DNA of 64,000 nucleotides from Holophagae bacterium (GTDB taxonomy: Bacteria > Acidobacteriota > Holophagae > Acanthopleuribacterales > Acanthopleuribacteraceae), in assembly GCA_029263455.1 (NCBI GenBank), contig JAJCXM010000012.1, positions 16,172 to 80,171 on the forward strand. Direction: 5' to 3'. Positions 27,404 through 37,124 of the stretch are shown here, in pieces. Every line of letters begins with the position of its first letter. Positions within the stretch are counted from its first letter, which is position 1. A program made the position numbers and the translations under genes. Under the pieces are notes generated by a model. That model was not told the DNA's origin. It made no database searches and saw nothing but the letters and a program-made list of their open reading frames with translations.

Positions 27404-28783
27404 ATGAAGGCTTCTGATATAAGTGCGTTTCAAACGCTTAAGTTATCGCTTGGACCCAGTTCGTCGCATACGCACGGACCTATCCTAATCGGAAACCGAT
27501 TTCGCGATAGCATCATCAACTTGCAACCAAGTCCTGATTTCGATCGCTTAGAAGTGATTATTTATTGGTCATTAGCTCGAACTGGCAAGGGCCACATGAC
27601 GGATAACGCTATTTTGGCGGGACTTTCAGGGTTAAATCCTGTCGACGATGACCTCGATGAAATCAATCACACGCTTGAACGAGTCAAGCAAAGCAAGGCA
27701 TTGCCATTAGGCATCAAAACGATCGAATTCCACTTTGACCGTGACCTTATTTGGGCACCTGACGAACGTCTCCCGGGCCACGAGAACGGGCTTACGATCC
27801 GCCTCATGAAGGGCGAATCTAACGTCTTCCAGAAAACTTACTACTCCATCGGTGGCGGGATGATCCAAACCGAAGGCGAAGACAATGATAGCCATCCGCC
27901 AGCTGTACCTCACCCGTATGAATTCGCGACTGAGTGGGTCAAAATAGCGAGAAAAGAAGGGGTTCCACTATCATCGATCGTCAAACGCAATACCTGTGTC
28001 TTGGAGGGCATTGACCGACAAACATGCGATGCACGGATGGGCCGTGTATGGCAGGTGATGAAAACCTGCATTGATCGTGGTTTGAATCCCAAAGATGCGC
28101 AGTTACCCGGTGTGCTGCGCGTTAAGCGCAGAGCGCCTCGTCTCTACTCTGCAGCCACGCAACCCGCTGCGACCGATATTTTTGGGCGTGATGATCTCGG
28201 CCGAACAGCAACGGCTTTTGCTTATGCTGTGTCTGAGGAGAACGCGGCTTCCGGTCGCGTGGTAACCGCTCCCACCAACGGTGGTTCTGGCGTTGTTCCA
28301 GGCGTATTGCGAGCTTGCCAACTACATCGAGACTTTTCTGATTCGGCGATTATTAATGCGTTGTTTACCGCCGCAGGAATGGGTGGGTTGATTCAAGCTA
28401 ATGCATCGATCTCGGGCTCCGAAGTAGGTTGCCAAGGAGAAGTTGGCGCAGCCTGTTCTATGGCAGCAGCCGCCGTTGCGCAACTATATGGCGGCGACAT
28501 TTACATGGTTGAGTACGCTGCAGAGATTGCAATGGAACATTCCTTGGGATTGGAATGCACGCCAATGCAAGGCTATGTGCAGATTCCCTGCATCGAACGT
28601 AACGGTATATTTGCACAGAAAGCACTGGCCTCCGCACAGCACGCCATGACCTTACAGCAACACCGCATCAGTCTTGACCTCGTCATCGGCAAAATGTATG
28701 AGAATGGCAAGAACATGAATTCGGATTTCAAAGAGACCTCACGAGCTGGGTTCGGACCCATTGAACCAGATCTCGATTTTTAG
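27404..28783 (+). CDS. sdaA: L-serine ammonia-lyase (iron-sulfur, single chain)
   Basis: This enzyme deaminates L-serine to pyruvate and ammonia. The beta domain opens with LSLGPSSSHTHGP. The alpha domain carries TAPTNGGSGVVPGVL, GSEVGCQGEVGAACSMAAAA and ECTPMQGYVQIPCIERNG, whose cysteines fit the 4Fe-4S ligands. Both domains are fused in one 459-residue chain, as in E. coli SdaA. A strong AAGGAGG (27388-27394) lies 9 nt before the ATG at 27404; GTG at 27401 is an alternative. It is convergent with the MFS gene. Confidence 0.93.
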   Translation: MKASDISAFQTLKLSLGPSSSHTHGPILIGNRFRDSIINLQPSPDFDRLEVIIYWSLARTGKGHMTDNAILAGLSGLNPVDDDLDEINHTLERVKQSKALPLGIKTIEFHFDRDLIWAPDERLPGHENGLTIRLMKGESNVFQKTYYSIGGGMIQTEGEDNDSHPPAVPHPYEFATEWVKIARKEGVPLSSIVKRNTCVLEGIDRQTCDARMGRVWQVMKTCIDRGLNPKDAQLPGVLRVKRRAPRLYSAATQPAATDIFGRDDLGRTATAFAYAVSEENAASGRVVTAPTNGGSGVVPGVLRACQLHRDFSDSAIINALFTAAGMGGLIQANASISGSEVGCQGEVGAACSMAAAAVAQLYGGDIYMVEYAAEIAMEHSLGLECTPMQGYVQIPCIERNGIFAQKALASAQHAMTLQQHRISLDLVIGKMYENGKNMNSDFKETSRAGFGPIEPDLDF

Positions 28784-28797
28784 ATAGCTTTAGGCAC

Positions 28798-29979
28798 TTA
28801 GAGATTCAGTTGCGCTTTGGGCCGTCTCCGAAACAACGCATGCAAGGCGAAAGGCAATGCCACAAAGGCCAAATTGAGCCACAACAACAGTTGCAACAAC
28901 CCTAGGACCCCAAGACCGTCTACGAGCCCGCCAAACGTCAAGCCAGCTATCACGGCCGCGACGTCGATTCCCCAGAAGACGACAGCGAAGGCGCGAGCCC
29001 GGTTAGATAAACTGGTGTGGTGGGATACCCAAGAGAGGCTGAAGATATAGAGCGCCTCAAATCCTAAACCATAACCAACTCCGGTTAATACAACCATCCA
29101 GTCCAGCCACGGATGCGAAGGCGGCCACAAGGAAACCATGAAACTCGTGAACCCCATCAGAAACAATGTTCCAGCAAATGCAATCGCTCCTTCATATTTT
29201 TCAAGCAACTTGACAAAGCCCAAGCGGAATCCCAGTCCCCCCAATATATAACCCGCAAAAAATAGTGTTTCGACGGGAAAGTTAACCGTCTTTACGGTAA
29301 TGGGGATGAAGGTTCCATAATAGATATGAAAAGCGAACCCAATGAATAACGCAGCAGACAACGGCAAGAAATGCCATGGCAAACTCTTCTGGGTCGCCTC
29401 CTCCGGCTCCGCGATAGAGACGGCACTCACATTGGGCAATAGACGGCTGGTGAGCACGGCTATGAACATCAACACCAAGAAACAGGATAACGCTGCGCGG
29501 AACCCGTAGGCTTCCACAATTAGCCCACTAATCACGGGTCCAAATGCAAATCCAAGAAAGTCTGCCATTCCGATTAAGGCGAAACCGCGCATGCGACGGC
29601 CAGCAGGCAATATTTGAGACACCATCATCATGACGCTGATCGCATAACATCCAAGCGCGAAACCTTGCAGGCCACGACCCAAATACCACCAATACGGATG
29701 GTTACCAAACAATGCAAAAAGCGCCAGCATACACAAGACGGTCGCTACAAAGACAAACGTTTTTGCTTCCAACTTGAGTCGACCAGCCACCCAACGCCCG
29801 AACATGGCGGCAACGGTGAAGACCAAGACCATGTGCGCAATGACATGATATGCGACGGCTTCATCCAGTTCGGCTTTGGCCATTCGACTCAAAAGTGGGT
29901 ACAAACCTGTGCTCGAACTCCAGACCAAAAAATCCGTCATCATAATGGCGGCATAGGCCTTGGATTTTGTCGAAATCAT
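28798..29979 (-). CDS. MFS transporter, 12 membrane segments
   Basis: The 393-residue hydrophobic protein has about 12 membrane helices and the MFS loop pattern between helices 2 and 3 (GRWVAGRLKLEAK). A second glycine-rich loop (YILGGLGFRLGFVKLLEKYEG) follows the central cytoplasmic stretch. The substrate cannot be told from sequence. I choose the ATG at 29979 because GGGGA lies about 5 nt upstream; a GTG at 29991 has no such site. Its start is only about 41 bp from the start of the divergent transglutaminase gene, leaving little room for two promoters. Confidence 0.85.
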   Translation of the reverse strand: MISTKSKAYAAIMMTDFLVWSSSTGLYPLLSRMAKAELDEAVAYHVIAHMVLVFTVAAMFGRWVAGRLKLEAKTFVFVATVLCMLALFALFGNHPYWWYLGRGLQGFALGCYAISVMMMVSQILPAGRRMRGFALIGMADFLGFAFGPVISGLIVEAYGFRAALSCFLVLMFIAVLTSRLLPNVSAVSIAEPEEATQKSLPWHFLPLSAALFIGFAFHIYYGTFIPITVKTVNFPVETLFFAGYILGGLGFRLGFVKLLEKYEGAIAFAGTLFLMGFTSFMVSLWPPSHPWLDWMVVLTGVGYGLGFEALYIFSLSWVSHHTSLSNRARAFAVVFWGIDVAAVIAGLTFGGLVDGLGVLGLLQLLLWLNLAFVALPFALHALFRRRPKAQLNL

Positions 29980-30020
29980 CACGTTCCCCACTGAAACCCA
30001 ACATGATAGGCTTAACGACT

Positions 30021-32018
30021 ATGCAAAGGCAAATTGACACCGAACTCGACATCAATGAGGGTCTCCCTATCGAGTCGATGCGTTTGCTGGCTTTTTTGGC
30101 CTGGTCTTCTTTTTTTACCCCTCTATTTGTAGGCCAACACTCAAATACATTGTTCATTATTCAGACCCTGTTGGCCGTTCCCCTGTTTCTACCTCTGGAC
30201 GCCACTCGACTACGTGGCCATGTGTTCTGGAAATTCGTATCCATATTCGCTTTGTTAATGTTTGTACTCATCTGGCGCTATACCTACCGCCGTGAACTGG
30301 CTGTTTTTCTGCTGATCCTGTTTTGCCTTGCCTTTGAATATTATGGCGAGAAACGGGACCAGGCACCGATCCGCTTGATCGGGATGTTATCGTTTCTGGT
30401 CGTCCTCTCCCAGTTCCGCTATGAGAATGGTCTTCGTTTGGCGCTCGGAAGCACGGTTTATGTAGTCGCTCTTGTTTACGTACTCATCAGCTTGCACTTA
30501 GGTCGCCTGGACAAGATCAGTTTTTTTGTGGCATTTCGGCAAAGGTTCCCCAGCACGATTGTCCATACCACGGGCGTCATCGTCATTTCTTTGCTGATCT
30601 TTTGGTGCTTGCCACGTTTGTCACATCATTCCTTCGGCATGAACCCCAGCATTCGTGGTGATTCTATTCGCGCTTTTTCGAATCGTGTCATGCTAAACGA
30701 CATAGGCACTTTGCGACTTTCCAAGAAACATGTTCTGAACGTAACGCCCCTTAACGATGAGGTCCATTCGCCTTACCTCAAAGGCAAAATTCTGGATCTT
30801 TACAATATCGATGGTTTAGGAAACGCGAGTTGGCGCCTGTCTTCTGATGAACGCAATATGAAATTTAGTCGCGATGGTATCTACGATTTCGCTTTAGAGT
30901 TACCGGATACGCAAACATACGCCTACCGCATCGACGTAAAACCTCTGATCGGGAATACGCTCTTCTATTTCAACGAACTCGTTTCCATTGAGACAAAACT
31001 AAAGAACATGCACATGGCGCAGGATATGGGTGGCATTCATTTTCCTCAAATGTTGCCCAGTTCCATGACCTACATCGTCAAAGCCAACAAGTATCCTGTC
31101 GAGAAATCAACATCCAACCACGAGACCTACTTGCAGACAATCCGTGATCACACCTATTTGGACGACATCCTCAACGAACTCATCATCGACCAAAACATGC
31201 CAGTCCAAGAGCGCATTGATCGCCTACTAGCCTATTTTCAGAATCGTTTCGTCTATTCACTGGAGATCAATAATCTAGGTGAATCTGATCCAATTCGCTA
31301 TTTCTTGCTGGACAGTCAACAAGGACACTGTGAACTCTTCGCCAGCTCTATGGCCTTATTGTTACGTCGCTCGGGCGTTCCTACCAGACTAGTGACAGGT
31401 TTCATGTTGGGCGAAAGAGCGCCAGGCGATACCTTCTTCTATGTCACGGAATCTTCCGCCCATGCCTGGTTAGAAGCTTATTATGACCAAACCTGGCATA
31501 CCGTTGATCCGACACCAGCTTCGGACGCATTGTCGCCCTCATTTATCGAATACCGCATCGCCATACTTGAGCGCTATTGGAACGATTTCATCCTTAACTG
31601 GGACGCCATAGAGCAGAAGAACCTGATCTCTAGCATCCGTAATCAATTCAATGATTTGGCTCTGAACATATCCAGTCATAAAGCCTTGGTTATCTATCTA
31701 ATCGGTACTCTGGTTGTGCTCTTCTTCGCGATCCGCTTTCTAATCGCTTTCAAGTATAAGACCTTTAACAGCAAGGTTTTAAGTGATTTCGAACGATTAC
31801 ATATCGGCGCTTGGCGACCGCGAAAGAGTTGGGAAACATGGGCTTTGTTTCTCGACAAATCACCTTATCCGGCTAGCGTCAAGCAGGCCATGCACGAGTT
31901 CCTGCAACAATACTGGGCAATCACTTATGGACATCATCCCAATAAGGGACTAAGTTCTAGGCTCCAAGAGATCAAGAAATTGCTCCGACAGAAGGCACAA
32001 TCAGGGGAGAATCCATGA
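30021..32018 (+). CDS. TgpA-like membrane transglutaminase
   Basis: The ~665-residue protein has a cluster of six or so membrane segments in the first 200 residues (DUF3488-like). An extracytoplasmic transglutaminase domain follows, with the catalytic triad visible as Cys in QGHCELFASSM, His in SSAHAWLEAYY and Asp in WHTVDPTP. A final membrane segment (about residues 540-560) and a short cytoplasmic tail close it. TgpA-type proteins are inner-membrane enzymes, essential in Pseudomonas. The start may be ATG 30021 or 30003. The stop overlaps galU (ATGA). Confidence 0.85.
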   Translation: MQRQIDTELDINEGLPIESMRLLAFLAWSSFFTPLFVGQHSNTLFIIQTLLAVPLFLPLDATRLRGHVFWKFVSIFALLMFVLIWRYTYRRELAVFLLILFCLAFEYYGEKRDQAPIRLIGMLSFLVVLSQFRYENGLRLALGSTVYVVALVYVLISLHLGRLDKISFFVAFRQRFPSTIVHTTGVIVISLLIFWCLPRLSHHSFGMNPSIRGDSIRAFSNRVMLNDIGTLRLSKKHVLNVTPLNDEVHSPYLKGKILDLYNIDGLGNASWRLSSDERNMKFSRDGIYDFALELPDTQTYAYRIDVKPLIGNTLFYFNELVSIETKLKNMHMAQDMGGIHFPQMLPSSMTYIVKANKYPVEKSTSNHETYLQTIRDHTYLDDILNELIIDQNMPVQERIDRLLAYFQNRFVYSLEINNLGESDPIRYFLLDSQQGHCELFASSMALLLRRSGVPTRLVTGFMLGERAPGDTFFYVTESSAHAWLEAYYDQTWHTVDPTPASDALSPSFIEYRIAILERYWNDFILNWDAIEQKNLISSIRNQFNDLALNISSHKALVIYLIGTLVVLFFAIRFLIAFKYKTFNSKVLSDFERLHIGAWRPRKSWETWALFLDKSPYPASVKQAMHEFLQQYWAITYGHHPNKGLSSRLQEIKKLLRQKAQSGENP

Positions 32019-32890
32019 AAGCGGTCATCGTAGCAGCCGGGTACGGGACACGTTTATTACCTTTTACCAAGACAGTACCTAAGGAGCTCGCACCCTTAGT
32101 CGATCGACCAGCAATCGCTTTCGTGGTTGACGAGTTAATAACTGCTGGAGTCAAAGATCTACTGGTCATTGGGTCGCGACGAAAAAAGGCCCTCGAAGAT
32201 TGGTTTGATCGAGAGATTGAATTGGAACAAGTGTTCCACGAGGAACAAAAGGCATCACTGCTTGAACTCATCAAACCAGCCGACCTAAATGTCCAATTTA
32301 TTCGTCAGGCCGAAATGCGCGGAACCGGGCACGCTTTGTTGCTTGTTGAGAAGTTTGCGGCGGATGGTCCTTTGTTGGTCGCTTATCCAGATGACTTATT
32401 CATGGGCGAAGGCCTCAACCCATGTCAGCAACTTACCGCCGTGCACCAGCAAACAGGCGCATCCGTTCTTGCGGTCCAAGACCTCAGTGGCCAAGACGTA
32501 TCCCGTTACGGCGTCATCGAACCCCTGGATTTGGGTCCGCCTATTCGTGTCAAACAACTTGTTGAGAAGCCAGATATCGGAAAAGAACCCAGTCATTTGA
32601 TCAGTTTGGGCCGTTACCTGCTGACCCCAGATATTTTCCCACTACTGCGAGACGGCTGGGCTCGTCACGGATCGGGCGAATTTTATCATATTGGCGCTCT
32701 AAATCAATTGGGGTCGCTCGGCAGACTTGCGGCGGTCAGCATCTGCCAACAGAGATTAGACGTGGGCGATCGTTTGGGCTATATGGAAGCATTTTGTCGC
32801 TACGCAATGCACAATCCACAACTTAGCCCTACTTTTGTCAACATCATTAGACAGCTGCTCGATGAGAGCGACAGGCAAAAAGTTGTTTAA
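32015..32890 (+). CDS. galU: UTP-glucose-1-phosphate uridylyltransferase
   Basis: GalU makes UDP-glucose for glycan synthesis. The 291-residue protein shows the nucleotide loop AAGYGTRLLPFTKTVPKEL, then RGTGHALL, YPDDLFMG, VEKP and LGRYLLTPDIF. Length matches the ~300 of the family. The ATG overlaps the stop of the transglutaminase gene, so they are translationally coupled. It is the only intact sugar-nucleotide uridylyltransferase here, which matters because the GlmU-like protein in this window has lost its own uridylyltransferase motif. Confidence 0.93.
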   Translation: MKAVIVAAGYGTRLLPFTKTVPKELAPLVDRPAIAFVVDELITAGVKDLLVIGSRRKKALEDWFDREIELEQVFHEEQKASLLELIKPADLNVQFIRQAEMRGTGHALLLVEKFAADGPLLVAYPDDLFMGEGLNPCQQLTAVHQQTGASVLAVQDLSGQDVSRYGVIEPLDLGPPIRVKQLVEKPDIGKEPSHLISLGRYLLTPDIFPLLRDGWARHGSGEFYHIGALNQLGSLGRLAAVSICQQRLDVGDRLGYMEAFCRYAMHNPQLSPTFVNIIRQLLDESDRQKVV

Positions 32891-32955
32891 CCTTAGTGCG
32901 CAAGGACAGCACTCAAAGGTAGAATAGACTGTCTGAAATACGAGGTTTATGCAAC

Positions 32956-35241
32956 ATGGAGCCATCGCTACAGCGAGACCAACTCCTGGACTGGATAGAA
33001 CAGGCTATTGCGACCTTTAGCGAATCCGACTTGGTCGGTGTCTCCAAGCAATGGCAAGCCGTTTTTCGGATGTTACCCGACTATTTGGTTGAGAACCGAC
33101 CTGTAGATGACCGCTTTAGGTGGCAAATAGAAACCACCAACGATGGTCTGCCTGACATCGTCGACCGACTACAACGAGTCCGACGCTTTCTTGTCAGTCA
33201 CATCAAAGACTCACACGCGGCCATCATCCAAGTTATTCATTGGTTTGACAAGGCAGAATTGACCTTAGTTGAACGGGTTACCGGCAAAACGAGTGTTTCT
33301 CATAGTCTTTCTGAACCCTACGAAACCATCTTTTTCCATGCGCGCGATGGCATGTACATTTCTACCGTTGAAGGTCAATTCGTGCACTGCAACGACGCGT
33401 TAGTGAAGATGCTTAAGTACCAATCGGCTAACGACCTGTTAGCTCTTGATATCGCCAGCCAGTTGTACGTCGATCAAAGTGAACGCAAAGTTATGATCGA
33501 ACATCTTTTTGAAGATGGGTTTTTCGATCGTCATGAATTGCGTTTTCAATGCGCCGACGGTAGTGAAGGGGTCGCGCTTGAGTCCTGTTATCTTGTCGAG
33601 TCCCGCTCTGGGATGAGGTATGTGGTCGGCATGTTACTGGATGTAACCGATGATAAAGAAACAGAAATTCAGGCTAAAGCATATATTTCAAGTTTAGAAT
33701 TCCAAGCGATGGAAGCCGGCATATACGCCAACCGTGAATCGAGGCGCAACGAAACCTTACAAGAAGTAGCCGACCACCCTGTAATTGTGGCCAAGGCCAC
33801 AGACTTAAGCATTCATATCGCTAACCAAGCCTTTCTAAAGGTTTTTGGTCACCGAAAAAAGGACCTTGAAAGCCTTCAACTCAAGGACATTTTTAGTGAA
33901 AATGGTTGGATGGCATTATTTCCGAAACTGAGTGACCTACGCAGAAGGAACCGCTTTCATGTTCGTGAAATCGGCTGTGTCAGCAAAAACGGAAACGAGT
34001 TTATAGCGACACTTTCAATCATGATTCACCACGAAAGTTCAGGTGCACAGATATTTATCCAAATAACAGATCTATCTGAAAATAAAATACTTCGGCAAGA
34101 CTGTCAGGCGCTAAGACAACAACTGGATAGTGTTGTCGACAGCGCTTCGATTGGCATGATTGCTTTTTCCGGAGACGGTAAAGTCAGTTTTATAAACCGC
34201 TATCTACGACATGCATTAGGGTTCTCAAAGGAGAGAATGCGTAACCCTGACTTTCTCAACGAATTATTCACCATCCCAGAGCAGCGTCTTAAGTTCAACA
34301 AGTACGTTCACGCCATCCTTGCTGGTCGTCACTACAAAGAACTACCAATATCACTGCGGACACGTTCGAACGAGACCCTCGATTTCATGTTGAAGACGAT
34401 GCCGATGGATTTTCGAGATGGCAGTCTTCCTGGCTTTCTCGCGTTCATGAAACCTGTCCATTCAGACAGTGAAATTCAGGAACATCACGAATACGCTCAG
34501 GCCTTACGTGTCCGAGACGAACAAGTTGATGCAGTCCAGGATCAAATGACAGAGCTCGAACTGCAGTGGGGAAAATTGATCGCGCTCATGGATCACTTGA
34601 TTGAAGACTTGAAGAGTCCCTTAGAAGTGATAAGTGGCTTTTCAGCTTTGTTACGCAAAGACTTGGCATCCGCACTCTCTTCCAGTCAACTTGAAGACTT
34701 CACCATTATCCAGACAAACCTGGCCATCCTATCTCGGATCCTCGATCAGGCAAGAGAATTCGAAAAGCTACTCAACCATCAAACGACGAGTCGACTTATT
34801 GAAATATCACTAGAGAGTCTGGCCCTCTACCTTGAAGAATCGTTTCAAAACATGGATTCCCGTTTGAGTATCGATACCTCACTTAGCCGACCAGAGCAGA
34901 TAGTGACCACCGATCCTTTGCTATTGGAATCCACCTTTCGTCAATTAATTGAAAATTCACTGCAGTTCACCAAAGGTCCGGTCCAGTTAAGTTTTAATGA
35001 AGAAGGCGAACACGTGACGCTTCAATTGGAAGACGAAGGGCCTGGCATGAACGCGGTTGATCTGGATCACGCTCAAGAAGCATTTTACGCCGATGGCAAT
35101 CGGGAACGCGGTAATTCTGGGATGGGACTGGGGCTTGCACTTGCCAGCCATTACTGTGTGTTGATGGGTTCACATTTGAACCTGCACTCAAGTGTGAAAA
35201 AGGGGACGACTGCTCAGTTTGAATTCACGCAGTCGCGATAG
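32956..35241 (+). CDS. Multi-PAS sensor with histidine-kinase core lacking the phospho-acceptor His
   Basis: The 761-residue protein is soluble, with a unique N-terminal ~115 residues and three PAS-like domains (about 120-235, 270-375 and 390-500). A dimerisation helix region and a HATPase follow. The HATPase keeps N (ENSLQF), G1 (DEGPGM) and G2 (NSGMGLGLAL) boxes. In the DHp helix the usual SHELRTPL reads IEDLKSPL, so the acceptor His position is E550. It may bind ATP and signal by other means, or be a pseudokinase. No response regulator is adjacent. Confidence 0.85.
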   Translation: MEPSLQRDQLLDWIEQAIATFSESDLVGVSKQWQAVFRMLPDYLVENRPVDDRFRWQIETTNDGLPDIVDRLQRVRRFLVSHIKDSHAAIIQVIHWFDKAELTLVERVTGKTSVSHSLSEPYETIFFHARDGMYISTVEGQFVHCNDALVKMLKYQSANDLLALDIASQLYVDQSERKVMIEHLFEDGFFDRHELRFQCADGSEGVALESCYLVESRSGMRYVVGMLLDVTDDKETEIQAKAYISSLEFQAMEAGIYANRESRRNETLQEVADHPVIVAKATDLSIHIANQAFLKVFGHRKKDLESLQLKDIFSENGWMALFPKLSDLRRRNRFHVREIGCVSKNGNEFIATLSIMIHHESSGAQIFIQITDLSENKILRQDCQALRQQLDSVVDSASIGMIAFSGDGKVSFINRYLRHALGFSKERMRNPDFLNELFTIPEQRLKFNKYVHAILAGRHYKELPISLRTRSNETLDFMLKTMPMDFRDGSLPGFLAFMKPVHSDSEIQEHHEYAQALRVRDEQVDAVQDQMTELELQWGKLIALMDHLIEDLKSPLEVISGFSALLRKDLASALSSSQLEDFTIIQTNLAILSRILDQAREFEKLLNHQTTSRLIEISLESLALYLEESFQNMDSRLSIDTSLSRPEQIVTTDPLLLESTFRQLIENSLQFTKGPVQLSFNEEGEHVTLQLEDEGPGMNAVDLDHAQEAFYADGNRERGNSGMGLGLALASHYCVLMGSHLNLHSSVKKGTTAQFEFTQSR

Positions 35242-35256
35242 ACGATATACTCAACT

Positions 35257-35736
35257 ATGAACGAACTCGACTTCATGAAGGAAGCGCTACGGCTAGCTTC
35301 ACTTGCAGCAAATGAAGATGAAGTGCCCGTTGGTGCCGTCATCATCCGCGAGCACACCATCATGGGAATCGGTTCCAATCGCAACATCGGACTTCACGAC
35401 CCCAGCGCTCATGCCGAAATAAATGCTATTCGCGATGCCTGCACCTACGCAAACAACTATCGGATTCCCGGCGCCACCCTTTACGTAACGCTCGAGCCTT
35501 GTCCTATGTGTTTCTGTGCACTTATCCAAGCTCGCATTTCGCGATTGGTATTTGGCGCTGCCGACCCAAAAGGGGGCTATCGAAAATTCCTCACGCCGTC
35601 TGCCATTGCAGCCTTCAACCATCAAATTGAAGTGACATCCGGTATGATGGAGGAAGATTGCCGCGATCTGCTACAGCGCTTTTTCCGTGAAAAACGAGAG
35701 CGTGGTCGTCGTAAATGGATGAAGGAGTCATCGTGA
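35257..35736 (+). CDS. tadA: tRNA-specific adenosine deaminase
   Basis: TadA converts A34 to inosine in tRNA-Arg(ACG). The zinc site is complete: H52-A-E54 and P81-C82-P83-M84-C85. The 159-residue length and QARISRLVFGAADPKGG region are typical. No Shine-Dalgarno sequence precedes the ATG. A TATACT at 35246-35251 lies 5 nt upstream, so either a leaderless transcript or coupling to the kinase gene (stop 15 bp upstream) is possible. The 3' end overlaps the next gene (GTGA). Confidence 0.93.
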   Translation: MNELDFMKEALRLASLAANEDEVPVGAVIIREHTIMGIGSNRNIGLHDPSAHAEINAIRDACTYANNYRIPGATLYVTLEPCPMCFCALIQARISRLVFGAADPKGGYRKFLTPSAIAAFNHQIEVTSGMMEEDCRDLLQRFFREKRERGRRKWMKESS

Positions 35737-36212
35737 AATCAATCAAGGGAATCATCCTGTTGGCCATTGTATTAGGCTGCATTTTTGTATTGGGCCAATA
35801 TCATATCGTTCGTGACGGAGACGGACTTAGTTTGGTCAAGAAGGACAAATTCGGTTTCAGTCAAACATGGGTCGATACACGCGACTGGACAATCATGGAT
35901 TACGCGCGCAACCCGTCCATCAGTAAAGAAAAGATGACCGACACCTGGTCGCGCTGGAAAGAATCCGCTGACGACCACTTACAATCACTAACTGATCTCT
36001 TCGATGAGGCGTTAAACCGCGACAGCCTCTCATCCAGTCAATCAAAAACGCAAGTCAACAAACTGAAGGATGACGCACAGAAGCAACTCAAGAGTTTGCG
36101 TAAAAAGCTAGAGGATAAAGAGATAGACTTCAAAATGTTCGAGCAGGAATATGAGAAAGTGCGCAGCTGGACGACAAAACGCATAGCCGATCTTGAAGCT
36201 ACCAATAATTAG
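35733..36212 (+). CDS. Small membrane-anchored coiled-coil protein, unknown
   Basis: A 159-residue protein. I choose GTG at 35733 because GAAGGAG (35721-35727) lies 5 nt upstream and the start overlaps the tadA stop as GTGA. An N-terminal hydrophobic anchor (GIILLAIVLGCIFVLGQYHIV) is followed by a WVDTRDWT segment. A long charged region predicted as coiled coil follows (about 75-155, rich in Lys, Asp, Glu). No family is recognised. The last 4 nt overlap the end of the convergent chorismatase gene (shared TTAG). Confidence 0.75.
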   Translation: MKSIKGIILLAIVLGCIFVLGQYHIVRDGDGLSLVKKDKFGFSQTWVDTRDWTIMDYARNPSISKEKMTDTWSRWKESADDHLQSLTDLFDEALNRDSLSSSQSKTQVNKLKDDAQKQLKSLRKKLEDKEIDFKMFEQEYEKVRSWTTKRIADLEATNN

Positions 36213-37120
36213 TTAGGCGTAAAGACGGCGCCTTCAATTTCAATAAGTAGATCTGATCTGCATATATCCGCTAATAAGTAAGAGACGCTAGCTTGGTCAC
36301 CAAACTGATCCTGACACAGAGCAATCAAAGACTGTGCTTGATCACGGTTACGGATATATACCTTGTAACGGTGTTCTCCACCCGTGGTAGGTGGAATGCC
36401 TTCCAGTCCCATTTCGCGAAAGACCAACTTTAAATTATCAAATGTGATTTCATGCTGTTTGCTCGGATCTTCCACCGATAAACTCTGATGGCCTTTAATA
36501 GCAGCGGTTCCAGATACATAGGCATGAATAGCATCGCCCATTTCTACGCGGGTACCGCGAGCAAAACTGGGCGCTCGTGGCCCGTAGTTTTCCGGGTAAT
36601 GGAACGCAGAAACCTGTTCAGGATTCTCAACGTGTTTGAATGGGTGACGCCCGGCAACAAAATATAGGGCAAAAGTCGTGTCATTGACGCCAACAGCTGA
36701 TGCTGCCGGAAGTACTGGGTGGAAGGCTTCGCCAAAACGCTGTTCATAGGCTAAGGATCGACCCGTTGAAAACGACTTATAATTTTCAAGACCGTCGGTC
36801 TCCTGGTTGATATAGGGAACAAAATTCCAGATTCTATGAATATTCCATTCTTTCGTATGTTCAAGCAGCTCATGGTAGGCGTTAAAGATGGTCTCCTGAA
36901 GTGGGAACCGAACCGGAACGACGCACACGCCAAACAATTGCTGGCTACCCTCGATTAACGAAAAGGCACCTTGGTCACGAATGACTGCTTCGTCGATGTG
37001 ATAGCTTTCTTGGCTTTCGCCGGCCAATAAAGGGATATTTAACTTTAGAGTCAGTTGTTCATCGCAACTCTCAAACTGAGTTGCCTTTTCTCCAAAATGA
37101 ATAACCAGTCGCTTGCTCAT
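36209..37120 (-). CDS. Chorismatase family protein (FkbO/Hyg5/XanB2-like)
   Basis: The 303-residue protein matches chorismatases, which split chorismate into pyruvate plus a hydroxybenzoate or a dihydroxycyclohexadiene acid. Recognisable stretches are RIWNFVPYIN, ENYKSFSTGR, AFHPVLPAASAVG, HVENPEQVSAFHYP, APSFARGT and DICRSDLLIEIEG. The conserved Glu is E294, and C287 lies seven residues before it. As I recall, a Cys at that spot marks 3-hydroxybenzoate formers (Hyg5 type). The ATG lies 4 bp after the jag stop, so it looks like the last gene of rpmH-rnpA-yidC-jag. Confidence 0.82.
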   Translation of the reverse strand: MSKRLVIHFGEKATQFESCDEQLTLKLNIPLLAGESQESYHIDEAVIRDQGAFSLIEGSQQLFGVCVVPVRFPLQETIFNAYHELLEHTKEWNIHRIWNFVPYINQETDGLENYKSFSTGRSLAYEQRFGEAFHPVLPAASAVGVNDTTFALYFVAGRHPFKHVENPEQVSAFHYPENYGPRAPSFARGTRVEMGDAIHAYVSGTAAIKGHQSLSVEDPSKQHEITFDNLKLVFREMGLEGIPPTTGGEHRYKVYIRNRDQAQSLIALCQDQFGDQASVSYLLADICRSDLLIEIEGAVFTPN

Positions 37121-37124
37121 GAGG

